A stretch of 5,406 nt of DNA from an uncultured Alphaproteobacteria bacterium. Its GTDB lineage: Bacteria; Pseudomonadota; Alphaproteobacteria; Minwuiales; Minwuiaceae. Below, in pieces: positions 1 to 5,406 of the stretch (position 1 is its first letter; each line of letters starts with the position of its first letter). Made by a program: the position numbers and the translations under genes. The stretch covers positions 1-5,406 of the forward strand of contig CAJYBQ010000268.1 of NCBI GenBank assembly GCA_913064755.1, given 5' to 3'. The notes beneath the pieces are model-generated. The model was not told where the DNA came from. It saw only the letters and a list, made by a program, of their open reading frames with translations, and searched no databases.

Positions 1-180
1 GACATCGTCTATGTGCCGCTGGAAACACCGCTGCTGCGTGATGCCCGGCAACGGGGCCTGCGCACGGTGGATGGACTGGGCATGTTGCTGCATCAGGCCG
101 TACCGGCCTTCGGTGCGTTTTTCGTGGTTCCGGTTGCCGTGACCGATGCCCTTCGAAACCATGTTCTGGGGAGGGAATGA
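1..180 (+). CDS. aroE: Shikimate dehydrogenase, C-terminal fragment (5' end outside window)
   Basis: The window opens inside this gene; 59 codons and a TGA stop (178-180) are present. Shikimate dehydrogenase reduces 3-dehydroshikimate to shikimate with NADPH in the cytoplasmic chorismate pathway. What is visible is the characteristic C-terminal block: a VPLETPLL segment (family pattern xPLxTPLL near the nucleotide-binding loop), followed by the TVDGLGMLLHQA signature at about fragment residues 22-33, where the family has a conserved G-x-x-M-L-x-x-Q helix. The last residues end in a short helix (VTDALRNHVL). The stop overlaps the first base of coaE, so the two are probably translated together in one operon. 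The N-terminal substrate-binding half cannot be judged. Identification rests on the C-terminal signature plus the downstream coaE-dnaQ neighbours, which is the usual alphaproteobacterial order. Confidence 0.9.
   Translation, partial: DIVYVPLETPLLRDARQRGLRTVDGLGMLLHQAVPAFGAFFVVPVAVTDALRNHVLGRE
168..175 (+). promoter_or_regulatory. Ribosome binding site that decides the coaE start
   Basis: GGGGAGGG lies at the very end of aroE. Two in-frame ATGs follow, at 177 and 180. The GAGG core (171-174) is only 2 bases from the first ATG but 5 from the second, so spacing favours 180. Starting at 180 also makes the protein begin MAYVVALTG, which lines up without extra residues with E. coli CoaE (MRYIVALTG, from memory). 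Confidence 0.6.
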
Positions 181-788
181 TGGCCTATGTCGTTGCTTTG
201 ACCGGATCGATCGGGATGGGCAAGTCCGCCACCGCGAAGATGTTTCGCGACAACGGGGTGCCGGTCTGGGATGCGGATGCGGCGGTGCACGAGATCTACG
301 CGGCCGGGGGCCGGGCGGTGGAGGCGGTGCGGGAGCGGTTTCCCGAGGCCGTGGTCGATGGTGCCGTGGACCGCGACCGGCTGAGCGCGCTGGTGCTGGG
401 CGACGACGCGGCGATCCGGGACCTGGAGCGGATCGTGCATCCGCTGGTGGGGGAGCATCGGGCCGCCTTCCGCGAGGAAGCCGCCGCGGCCGGGGCCGAT
501 ATCGTGGTGGTCGACGTGCCGCTGCTGTTCGAGACCGGCGGCGAGAGCAAGGTGCACGCGGTCGTGGTGGTCAGCGCCAGCGAGGATCAGCAGCGCGAAC
601 GGGTGCTGGCCCGGCCGGGCATGACCGCCGACAAGTTCCGCGCCATCCTGGCCCGGCAGACACCGGATGCGGAGAAGCGCGCCCGCGCCGATCATGTCAT
701 CGACACCAGTGTCAGCCTGGCGGAGACCGAGGCGCAGGTGGCGGAACTGGTCGATGCCCTGCGCGCATCGCTGGCGGCGAAGGACTGA
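180..788 (+). CDS. coaE: Dephospho-CoA kinase
   Basis: Catalyses the last step of coenzyme A synthesis, phosphorylating the 3'-hydroxyl of dephospho-CoA with ATP in the cytoplasm. The product is 202 aa from the ATG at 180, normal for the family (about 200). Seen in order: Walker A P-loop GSIGMGKS at residues 9-16; the DAD motif at 31-33 followed by H37 (DADxxxH, substrate/metal region); the conserved HP pair at 87-88; DVPLLFE at 112-118, a hallmark of CoaE; the lid/CoA-domain region with RQ at 159-160; and ADHVIDT at 170-176 near the C terminus. The start overlaps the aroE stop in a TGATG arrangement, implying translational coupling. dnaQ follows after 61 bp. An alternative start at 177 would add one methionine. 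Long overlapping open frames on both strands here are by-products of high GC. Confidence 0.96.
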   Translation: MAYVVALTGSIGMGKSATAKMFRDNGVPVWDADAAVHEIYAAGGRAVEAVRERFPEAVVDGAVDRDRLSALVLGDDAAIRDLERIVHPLVGEHRAAFREEAAAAGADIVVVDVPLLFETGGESKVHAVVVVSASEDQQRERVLARPGMTADKFRAILARQTPDAEKRARADHVIDTSVSLAETEAQVAELVDALRASLAAKD

Positions 789-814
789 CAGGCGATCCGC
801 GCATGTGGTATGGT
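785..814 (+). promoter_or_regulatory. Possible sigma-70-type promoter upstream of dnaQ
   Basis: CTGACA at 785-790 matches 5 of 6 bases of the TTGACA -35 consensus and overlaps the coaE stop codon. TATGGT at 809-814 matches 4 of 6 of TATAAT, with an 18-base spacer. A start near 821 would give a leader of about 30 bases before the dnaQ ATG at 850. Pattern match only; read-through from aroE-coaE is equally plausible. Confidence 0.35.
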
Positions 815-849
815 CGGCGCTTCGGGATACAAGATGATGGGCGGAACTG

Positions 850-1521
850 ATGCGTGAGATCGTGCTGGATACGGAGACCACCGGGCTGGACCCGAAGGAC
901 GGTCACCGCATCGTGGAAATCGGCTGCCTGGAACTGATCGACCGGGTGCCGACCGGGCGGCCGTTCCACGAATTGATCAACCCCGAGCGGATGATGGACG
1001 ACGGCGCCTTCAAGGTGCATGGCATCTCCGACGAGATGCTGGTGGGCAAGCCGCTGTTTTCCGGCGTCGTCGACCAGTTCCTCGAATTCATCGGGGATGA
1101 TCCGCTGGTGATCCACAACGCCGCGTTCGACATGAAGTTCCTCAACTGGGAACTGAAGAACGCCGGGCGGGCGCCGCTGCCCATGGACCGGGCCATCGAC
1201 ACCCTGGCCATCGCGCGCAAGAAGTTTCCCGGCTCCCCCGCCAGCCTGGATGCGCTGTGCAAGCGGTTCAACGTCGATACCTCGTCGCGCAACCTGCACG
1301 GGGCGCTGATCGATTCCCGCCTGCTGGCCGATGTCTACTTTCACCTGACCAGCGCCACCCAGGCAGGCCTGACGTTCGAGGCCGGTGCCGCCCGCGACAG
1401 TTCCGGCGCGGTGCGGCGCGTGCCCCGGGCACCGCGCGTGCACCCGGTGCCGGAGGCGGAGGTCGCGGCGCATCGGGCGTTCATCGAATCCTCGGTGAAG
1501 GATCCGGTCTGGTCGCGCTGA
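850..1521 (+). CDS. dnaQ: DNA polymerase III epsilon subunit (3'-5' proofreading exonuclease)
   Basis: Epsilon removes misincorporated nucleotides within the Pol III core. The 223-aa product carries the complete DEDDh exonuclease set: Exo I with D7 and E9 in LDTETTG (6-12), Exo II with D94 in IHNAAFDMKFLN (88-99), and Exo III with H150 and D155 in LHGALIDSRLLADVY (149-163). These align with E. coli D12, E14, D103, H162 and D167. The segment FHELINPER (39-47) followed by HGIS (57-60) is also typical. After about residue 170 comes a variable proline- and alanine-rich linker and a short tail, the region that in E. coli contacts the alpha polymerase subunit; it is slightly shorter than E. coli epsilon (243 aa). 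Only a weak ribosome site (GGGCGGA, 839-845) precedes the ATG. It sits in the aroE-coaE-dnaQ cluster, which supports replicative epsilon over a generic DEDDh exonuclease. Confidence 0.94.
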   Translation: MREIVLDTETTGLDPKDGHRIVEIGCLELIDRVPTGRPFHELINPERMMDDGAFKVHGISDEMLVGKPLFSGVVDQFLEFIGDDPLVIHNAAFDMKFLNWELKNAGRAPLPMDRAIDTLAIARKKFPGSPASLDALCKRFNVDTSSRNLHGALIDSRLLADVYFHLTSATQAGLTFEAGAARDSSGAVRRVPRAPRVHPVPEAEVAAHRAFIESSVKDPVWSR

Positions 1522-1581
1522 AGCCCGCCCGGCGGATGCCCGGTGGTTGTCCCCGGTGGTAAGCCCCGTGGTTTTTTCGGT
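1522..1581 (+). repeat. Degenerate short repeats CCCGGYGGW after dnaQ
   Basis: A nine-base motif recurs: CCCGGCGGA at 1528-1536, CCCGGTGGT at 1539-1547 and 1552-1560, and CCCCGTGGT at 1564-1572, with 11-13 base spacing. A further exact CCCGGCGGA lies at 1589-1597. The fourth copy runs into six T residues (1572-1577). No arm complementary to these repeats was found, so this is not a convincing intrinsic terminator. Origin and function are unknown. Confidence 0.35.
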
Positions 1582-1609
1582 TTGCAGTCCCGGCGGAAGC
1601 GTGTAGGAA
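1582..1609 (+). promoter_or_regulatory. Candidate rho promoter
   Basis: TTGCAG at 1582-1587 (-35-like) and TAGGAA at 1604-1609 (-10-like) are separated by 16 bases. Both matches are partial. Transcription starting around 1616 would give a leader of about 240 bases ahead of rho. That resembles the long, Rho-regulated leader known from E. coli rho, and the first leader hairpin (1617-1637) would lie at the 5' end of the RNA. The call rests on motif and position only. Confidence 0.35.
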
Positions 1610-1616
1610 TTGCGCT

Positions 1617-1637
1617 GTCGTGGCTGCTGGCCGCGAC
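1617..1637 (+). other. Hairpin near the predicted 5' end of the rho leader RNA
   Basis: GTCGTGGC (1617-1624) can pair with GCCGCGAC (1630-1637) in an 8-bp stem with one G-U pair, around the loop TGCTG. It is followed at once by a second small stem, CTCCT (1641-1645) with AGGAG (1649-1653) around TTC, extendable by two C-G pairs across a CA bulge. No T-tract follows either stem, so they look like leader RNA structure, not an intrinsic terminator. Confidence 0.4.
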
Positions 1638-1737
1638 GCCCTCCTTTCAGGAGCAGGGTTTCACGCCGTCCGACCGCCGCATCCGGCGTTCCCGGACAGG
1701 CTGACATCCCGCGCTCCGATCCCGACACGCTGATACG

Positions 1738-1856
1738 GCCCGGCCGGGCATCGATCCCGGTTCCGATCTCGGACAACCGATGATCCCGGTCCCCGATTAC
1801 GTCCCGATCCGGGTCCTCGGACCCGATCTCATCCGATTCCACACCCACTTCTATTG
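1738..1856 (+). promoter_or_regulatory. Structured, C-rich rho 5' leader (possible Rho autoregulatory region)
   Basis: This part of the 335-bp gap between dnaQ and rho holds no plausible gene. It has a perfect 12-base palindrome (1738-1749, GCCCGGCCGGGC). An imperfect hairpin spans 1753-1785: GATC pairs with GATC, CGGTT 1758-1762 with AACCG 1775-1779, and CCG with CGG inside. A strong hairpin spans 1806-1828: CGGGTC 1810-1815 with GACCCG 1820-1825 around CTCG, extended by GAT/ATC past one bulged C. After 1828 the sequence is C-rich, almost G-free and without stems up to the start codon: I count 15 C and 2 G in 1821-1853. Rho is known to bind C-rich, G-poor, unpaired RNA and to limit its own synthesis in E. 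coli. That this leader does so is my inference. Confidence 0.45.
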
Positions 1857-3122
<1,266 letters not shown>

Positions 3123-3161
3123 TCGGTGACGGCGCCGGTTCGCGCCACCATCGACACGTGA

Positions 3162-3214
3162 CAGGACCTTCCGGGTACCCGGTTCAGACCGTCGGTACCC
3201 GGAAGCGGTTCCTG
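3162..3214. terminator. Large hairpin between convergent rho and qorA, probable bidirectional terminator
   Basis: A perfect 12-bp inverted repeat, CTTCCGGGTACC (3168-3179) with GGTACCCGGAAG (3194-3205), is topped by CGGT (3180-3183) with ACCG (3188-3191) around TCAG. It is extended at the base by CAGGA (3162-3166) with TCCTG (3210-3214) across a small internal loop. It starts 40 bp after the rho stop and ends 42 bp from the 3' end of the opposing gene. Neither flank has a T-tract, so it is not a classical intrinsic terminator. It may act as a tail-less terminator or protect the 3' ends of both mRNAs. A weaker stem, GGCGC (3131-3135) with GCGCC (3142-3146), precedes it. Confidence 0.55.
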
Positions 3215-3256
3215 CCAAAGCCTCCCGGCATTCTGGCATCGACCCCCGGTCGGCGG

Positions 3257-4234
3257 TTACGGCAGCAGCACCGTGCTGCCGCTGGTCTTGCGGCCTTCCA
3301 GGTCGACATGCGCCTGCTGCGCGTCGGCGAGGGCATAGCGCTGGTTGATCTCGATCTTCACCTTGCCCGAACCCACCATGTCGAACAGGCGCCCTGACGA
3401 GAGTTCCAGGTCGGCGCGGCTGGCGGTATAGGTCATCAGGGTCGGGCGGGTCATGTAGAGCGAGCCCTTGGCCGACAGGATGCCGGGCGCGAAGGGCGGC
3501 ACGGGGCCGGAGGCATTGCCGAAGTTGCAGTAGAGCCCGCGCGGCTGCAGGCAATCCAGCGACTTCTCCCAGACCGTCGCGCCGACGGAATCATAGACCA
3601 CCGGCACGCCCTGGCCGTCGGTCAGGTCCATCAGGCGGGCCTGGAAGTCCTCCGCATTGTAGTCGATGACCTCCGCGAAGCCATGCGCCCGCGCCAGTTC
3701 GCATTTGTCCGGTCCGCCCGCGGTGCCGATGGCCCGCACGCCCAGGGCCTTCAGCCATTGCCCGGCGATCAGGCCGACACCGCCCGCGGCGGCATGGAAC
3801 AGCACGGTTTCCCCGCTGCGGCAGGCGTAGGTGCGGTGCACCAGGTATTCCACCGTCATGCCCTTCAGCATCATGGCCGCGGCCTGTTCGTCGCTGACCC
3901 CGTCGGGCACGCGCACGACCTTTTCCGCCGGCATCACGCGGGCTTCCGCATAGGCCCCGGTGGGCGGCGCGGCATAGGCGATGCGGTCACCGGCGTTCAG
4001 GAAATCGACGCCTTCGCCGACGGCCTCGACAATGCCCGCCGCCTCCATGCCGATGCCGAGCGGCAGGCTGGGGGCGGGATACAGCCCGGTGCGGAAATAG
4101 ACGTCGATGTAGTTCAGGCCGATGACGGTGTGGCGGACGCGGATCTCCCCGGCGCCGGGATCACCGACCTCGACATCCTCGAACTTCATCTGCTCGGGGC
4201 CGCCCACTTCGTGGACGCGGATTGCCTTGACCAT
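3257..4234 (-). CDS. qorA: NADPH:quinone oxidoreductase (zeta-crystallin/QOR type)
   Basis: A zinc-independent member of the medium-chain dehydrogenase/reductase superfamily; family members reduce quinones with NADPH in the cytoplasm. The 325-aa product closely follows E. coli Qor (327 aa) as I remember it: the N-terminal GroES-like domain has GLNYIDVYFRTGLYP (39-53) and GMEAAGIVEAVGEGV (62-76); AGDRIAY is at 81-87; the NADPH-binding Rossmann fold begins at LFHAAAGGVGLIAGQWLKALG (145-165) with the AAGGVG loop at 149-154; VVYDSVG (212-218) and SLDCLQPRGL (225-234) are family signatures; it ends TVLLP. The MDR structural and catalytic zinc cysteines are absent, as expected for QOR. The ATG at 4232-4234 has a strong AGGAG (plus-strand 4242-4246) seven bases upstream. 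The exact quinone substrate cannot be read from sequence. Confidence 0.93.
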   Translation of the reverse strand: MVKAIRVHEVGGPEQMKFEDVEVGDPGAGEIRVRHTVIGLNYIDVYFRTGLYPAPSLPLGIGMEAAGIVEAVGEGVDFLNAGDRIAYAAPPTGAYAEARVMPAEKVVRVPDGVSDEQAAAMMLKGMTVEYLVHRTYACRSGETVLFHAAAGGVGLIAGQWLKALGVRAIGTAGGPDKCELARAHGFAEVIDYNAEDFQARLMDLTDGQGVPVVYDSVGATVWEKSLDCLQPRGLYCNFGNASGPVPPFAPGILSAKGSLYMTRPTLMTYTASRADLELSSGRLFDMVGSGKVKIEINQRYALADAQQAHVDLEGRKTSGSTVLLP

Positions 4235-4399
4235 CTTGTGTCTCCTCAGGTCGCTCGATCATTCAGCTTCGACACCGGCCCGCGCCCGGTCAATCGGGCA
4301 CGAAACCCCCGGCTGGCGGACCACCCACGGGGAAACGCGCCACGCGGGTGATCGGCAAACCCGTGCCGGGCCGGTGCATCGCGGGCCGGGACGCCCGGT
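4235..4399 (-). other. Intergenic region between the hydrolase gene and qorA
   Basis: These 165 bp hold no supported gene. Just past the hydrolase stop is a small GC hairpin, CCGGG (4386-4390) with CCCGG (4394-4398). Another, CGGCA (4353-4357) with TGCCG (4364-4368), follows. Neither has a T-tract. A TTGACC on the minus strand (plus-strand 4288-4293) could be a -35 box for qorA, but the hexamer 17 bases further (GAAGCT, 4265-4270) is a poor -10. The qorA ribosome site lies at 4242-4247. Confidence 0.4.
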
Positions 4400-5098
4400 T
4401 CAGACCAGTGCGGCGCGGAACAGTTCCAGCGTGCGGTCATTGGCCAGCCGGGCGGATGCCGCGTCGTAATGCTCGCCACCCTGGCGGGCGAAGGCGTGAT
4501 CCTGGCCCTCGTAGTCATGCAGGGTCACATGGGCATGGCCGTCCAGCGCCGAATGCATCGCCTGCTGCTGCTCCGGCGGCACGAAGCCATCGGCGGTGGG
4601 GATGTGCAGGATCAGCGGCTTCGTGATGCTCTGCGCCTCGTCCAGCATGTCGGCGATGCCGACACCGTAATAGCCCGATGCCGCGTCCGCGTCCGTGCGG
4701 GTCATGGTCAGATAGGCCAGCAGCCCGCCCAGGCAGTAACCGGTGGCGCCGACCTTGCCGGTGCAGCCGTCGACCTTGCGCAGCGCATCGATGGTGGCCT
4801 GCACGTCGCCCATGCCCTTGGGCACGTCGAAGGCCTTGAAGCAATCAAACGCCCGCGCCCAGTCGGCCTCCGTCTTGTCGGTCAGCTCGATGCCCGGCTC
4901 GATGCGCCAGAACAGGTCCGGACACAGCGCCACGAACCCTTCCGACGCCAGCCAGTCGGCGGTGCCGCGCATGACGTCATTGACGCCGAAGATCTCCTGG
5001 ATCACCACCACGCCGGGGCCTGTGCCCGATTTCGGCATGGCCAGGTAACCACCGAATGCCTCGCCGGATTGCGTCGTGATCGTCGTATTGAGCCCCAT
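4400..5098 (-). CDS. Dienelactone hydrolase family protein
   Basis: A cytoplasmic alpha/beta hydrolase resembling carboxymethylenebutenolidase, which opens dienelactone to maleylacetate in chloroaromatic breakdown. From the ATG at 5096-5098 it is 232 aa, close to the Pseudomonas enzyme (236 aa). The family catalytic set is present in order: E35 in IQEIFGVN (33-40); nucleophile C122 in GYCLGG (120-125); D170 in PTADGFVPP (167-175); and H201 in GQDHAF (198-203). They correspond to Glu36, Cys123, Asp171 and His202 of the known enzyme. The open frame extends upstream to an ATG at 5188, but the start at 5098 is preferred: it has a GGGGGGAAG ribosome site seven bases away, the homologous fold begins there, and the extension would run through a perfect parS palindrome. 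No ring-cleavage genes are nearby, so a dienelactone substrate is not supported; many homologues act on unknown esters. Confidence 0.9.
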   Translation of the reverse strand: MGLNTTITTQSGEAFGGYLAMPKSGTGPGVVVIQEIFGVNDVMRGTADWLASEGFVALCPDLFWRIEPGIELTDKTEADWARAFDCFKAFDVPKGMGDVQATIDALRKVDGCTGKVGATGYCLGGLLAYLTMTRTDADAASGYYGVGIADMLDEAQSITKPLILHIPTADGFVPPEQQQAMHSALDGHAHVTLHDYEGQDHAFARQGGEHYDAASARLANDRTLELFRAALV

Positions 5099-5103
5099 CG
5101 GAT

Positions 5104-5112
5104 CTTCCCCCC
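5104..5112 (-). promoter_or_regulatory. Ribosome binding site of the hydrolase gene, deciding its start
   Basis: On the minus strand this reads GGGGGGAAG, with its GGA core seven bases from the ATG at 5098. No comparable site precedes the longer alternative start at 5188. It lies one base away from the parS palindrome, so ParB bound there would cover or abut the ribosome site sequence on the DNA. Confidence 0.6.
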
Positions 5113-5113
5113 G

Positions 5114-5129
5114 TGTTTCACGTGAAACA
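5114..5129. other. parS: parS centromere-like site (ParB binding)
   Basis: TGTTTCACGTGAAACA is a perfect 16-bp palindrome identical to the widely conserved chromosomal parS consensus (TGTTNCACGTGAAACA) bound by ParB/Spo0J. ParB loads at such sites and spreads along DNA as a CTP-dependent clamp. With ParA and SMC it segregates the newly copied origin region. Chromosomal parS sites cluster near oriC, which agrees with the aroE-coaE-dnaQ cluster here. The site sits in the short non-coding gap before the hydrolase gene. A chance occurrence of a specified 16-mer in one small window is very unlikely. No parA or parB lies in this window. Confidence 0.92.
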
Positions 5130-5159
5130 GCGTCCACGCATACGAACTTTGCTGGGGAG

Positions 5160-5188
5160 ATGGTAGGTAGGCAACCATGCGACTGCAA
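5160..5188 (-). promoter_or_regulatory. Candidate promoter of the hydrolase gene
   Basis: On the minus strand TTGCAG (plus-strand 5183-5188) and TACCAT (5160-5165) are spaced by 17 bases. The -35 is weak (3 of 6), while the -10 keeps the important TA and AT positions (4 of 6). Transcription would start near 5153, placing parS inside a leader of about 55 bases. An inverted repeat, ATGGT (5160-5164) and ACCAT (5174-5178), overlaps the -10 region and could be an operator, but is short enough to be chance. Confidence 0.3.
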
Positions 5189-5220
5189 GACTGCTGATGC
5201 GTCTCAGAGGAGCCTTAAGT

Positions 5221-5406
5221 CTAGCGTTCAAGCCGCGCGATAACGCGTTTCTGCAGCACATCCACCATTTCGGGTTCAAACGATGAGGCAGAAAGAATAT
5301 CAAGATTATCTTCGCGCTCGATCTCAACGGTATGGGATACTCCCTCTTCTCGGCCATTTAGCACAAAGAGGAATTCTCGTTGGTCTTTCTGGTGCGCCTT
5401 CGATTC
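5221..5406 (-). CDS. Unrecognised protein, C-terminal fragment (5' end outside window)
   Basis: A frame open from the window edge gives 61 codons ending in TAG (plus-strand 5221-5223). I do not recognise the family. The fragment is hydrophilic and rich in acidic residues, with an alternating segment FLFVLNGREEGVSHTVEIER (12-31), suggestive of beta strands, then an amphipathic, probably helical tail (EPEMVDVLQKRVIARLER, 44-61). No membrane segment is visible. I count 92 G+C in 186 bases (about 49%), and codons such as CTA, AAT, ATT and TTT are used, unlike the GC-rich neighbours, which suggests horizontal acquisition or an accessory gene. It is on the same strand as the hydrolase gene, 122 bp upstream of it. 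It might instead be a decayed gene; only its upstream sequence would tell. Confidence 0.6.
   Translation of the reverse strand, partial: ESKAHQKDQREFLFVLNGREEGVSHTVEIEREDNLDILSASSFEPEMVDVLQKRVIARLER

Noticed and set aside
93..881. Long open frames overlapping coaE: minus strand 93-881 and plus strand 146-850.
   Set aside because: Both products lack recognisable motifs and are rich in R, G, A, H; the coaE frame contains every expected family motif.
1536..1580. Intrinsic terminator for dnaQ ending in six T residues (1572-1577).
   Set aside because: No GC-rich inverted repeat precedes the T-run; the upstream sequence is direct repeats, not complementary arms.
1658..1665. GTTTCACG in the rho leader, resembling the left half of parS.
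   Set aside because: The right half (GTGAAACA) is absent, and an 8-base match is expected by chance; ParB needs the palindrome.
4265..4293. Promoter for qorA (TTGACC, 17 bases, GAAGCT on the minus strand).
   Set aside because: The -10 hexamer matches only 2 of 6 consensus bases; the good -35 alone is not enough to list it as a promoter.
5099..5188. A 30-codon N-terminal extension of the hydrolase, starting at the ATG at 5188.
   Set aside because: It has no ribosome site, no counterpart in the family, overlaps the candidate promoter and would encode through the parS palindrome.
5118..5357. A 79-codon minus-strand frame with an ATG, overlapping the low-GC fragment.
   Set aside because: The frame open from the window edge (5221-5406) gives a more protein-like product and a natural stop; the 79-codon frame runs across the hydrolase promoter region and into parS.

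Overview
The window looks like a piece of an alphaproteobacterial chromosome, probably close to the replication origin. The reasons are high GC with strong third-position G/C bias in most genes, the run aroE-coaE-dnaQ (an origin-proximal cluster in Caulobacter and relatives, from general knowledge), an alphaproteobacterial-type Rho, and one perfect 16-bp parS centromere site. The genus cannot be named from the sequence.

Layout. Positions 1-1521 (+ strand): the 3' end of aroE (shikimate dehydrogenase), coaE (dephospho-CoA kinase) overlapping it by one base, then dnaQ (DNA polymerase III epsilon proofreading subunit) 61 bp later, with a possible promoter of its own. Positions 1522-1856: a 335-bp gene-free stretch that appears to be the rho promoter and a long leader. 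It holds several hairpins, seven CCGAT repeats and a C-rich, G-poor 3' end without a Shine-Dalgarno sequence. Positions 1857-3122 (+): a complete rho gene with all motor motifs. Positions 3123-3256: a convergent intergenic region dominated by a very strong hairpin (3162-3214). Positions 3257-4234 (-): a qorA-type NADPH:quinone oxidoreductase. Positions 4400-5098 (-): a dienelactone hydrolase family protein, with a possible promoter at 5160-5188 and the parS site (5114-5129) directly against its ribosome binding site. Positions 5221-5406 (-): the C-terminal end of an unrecognised protein whose GC content (about 49%) is far below that of its neighbours.

How the genes relate. The + strand genes are housekeeping: aromatic amino acid precursors, coenzyme A synthesis, replication fidelity and transcription termination. 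The two - strand enzymes are small-molecule redox and hydrolase functions, probably transcribed separately or weakly coupled. The stretch from 5099 to the window end combines a chromosome-segregation site with a composition break. I see no new multi-gene system. The observations most worth following are the parS site inside the 5' leader of a metabolic gene, the structured C-rich rho leader without a Shine-Dalgarno sequence, and the large tail-less hairpin between convergent genes.
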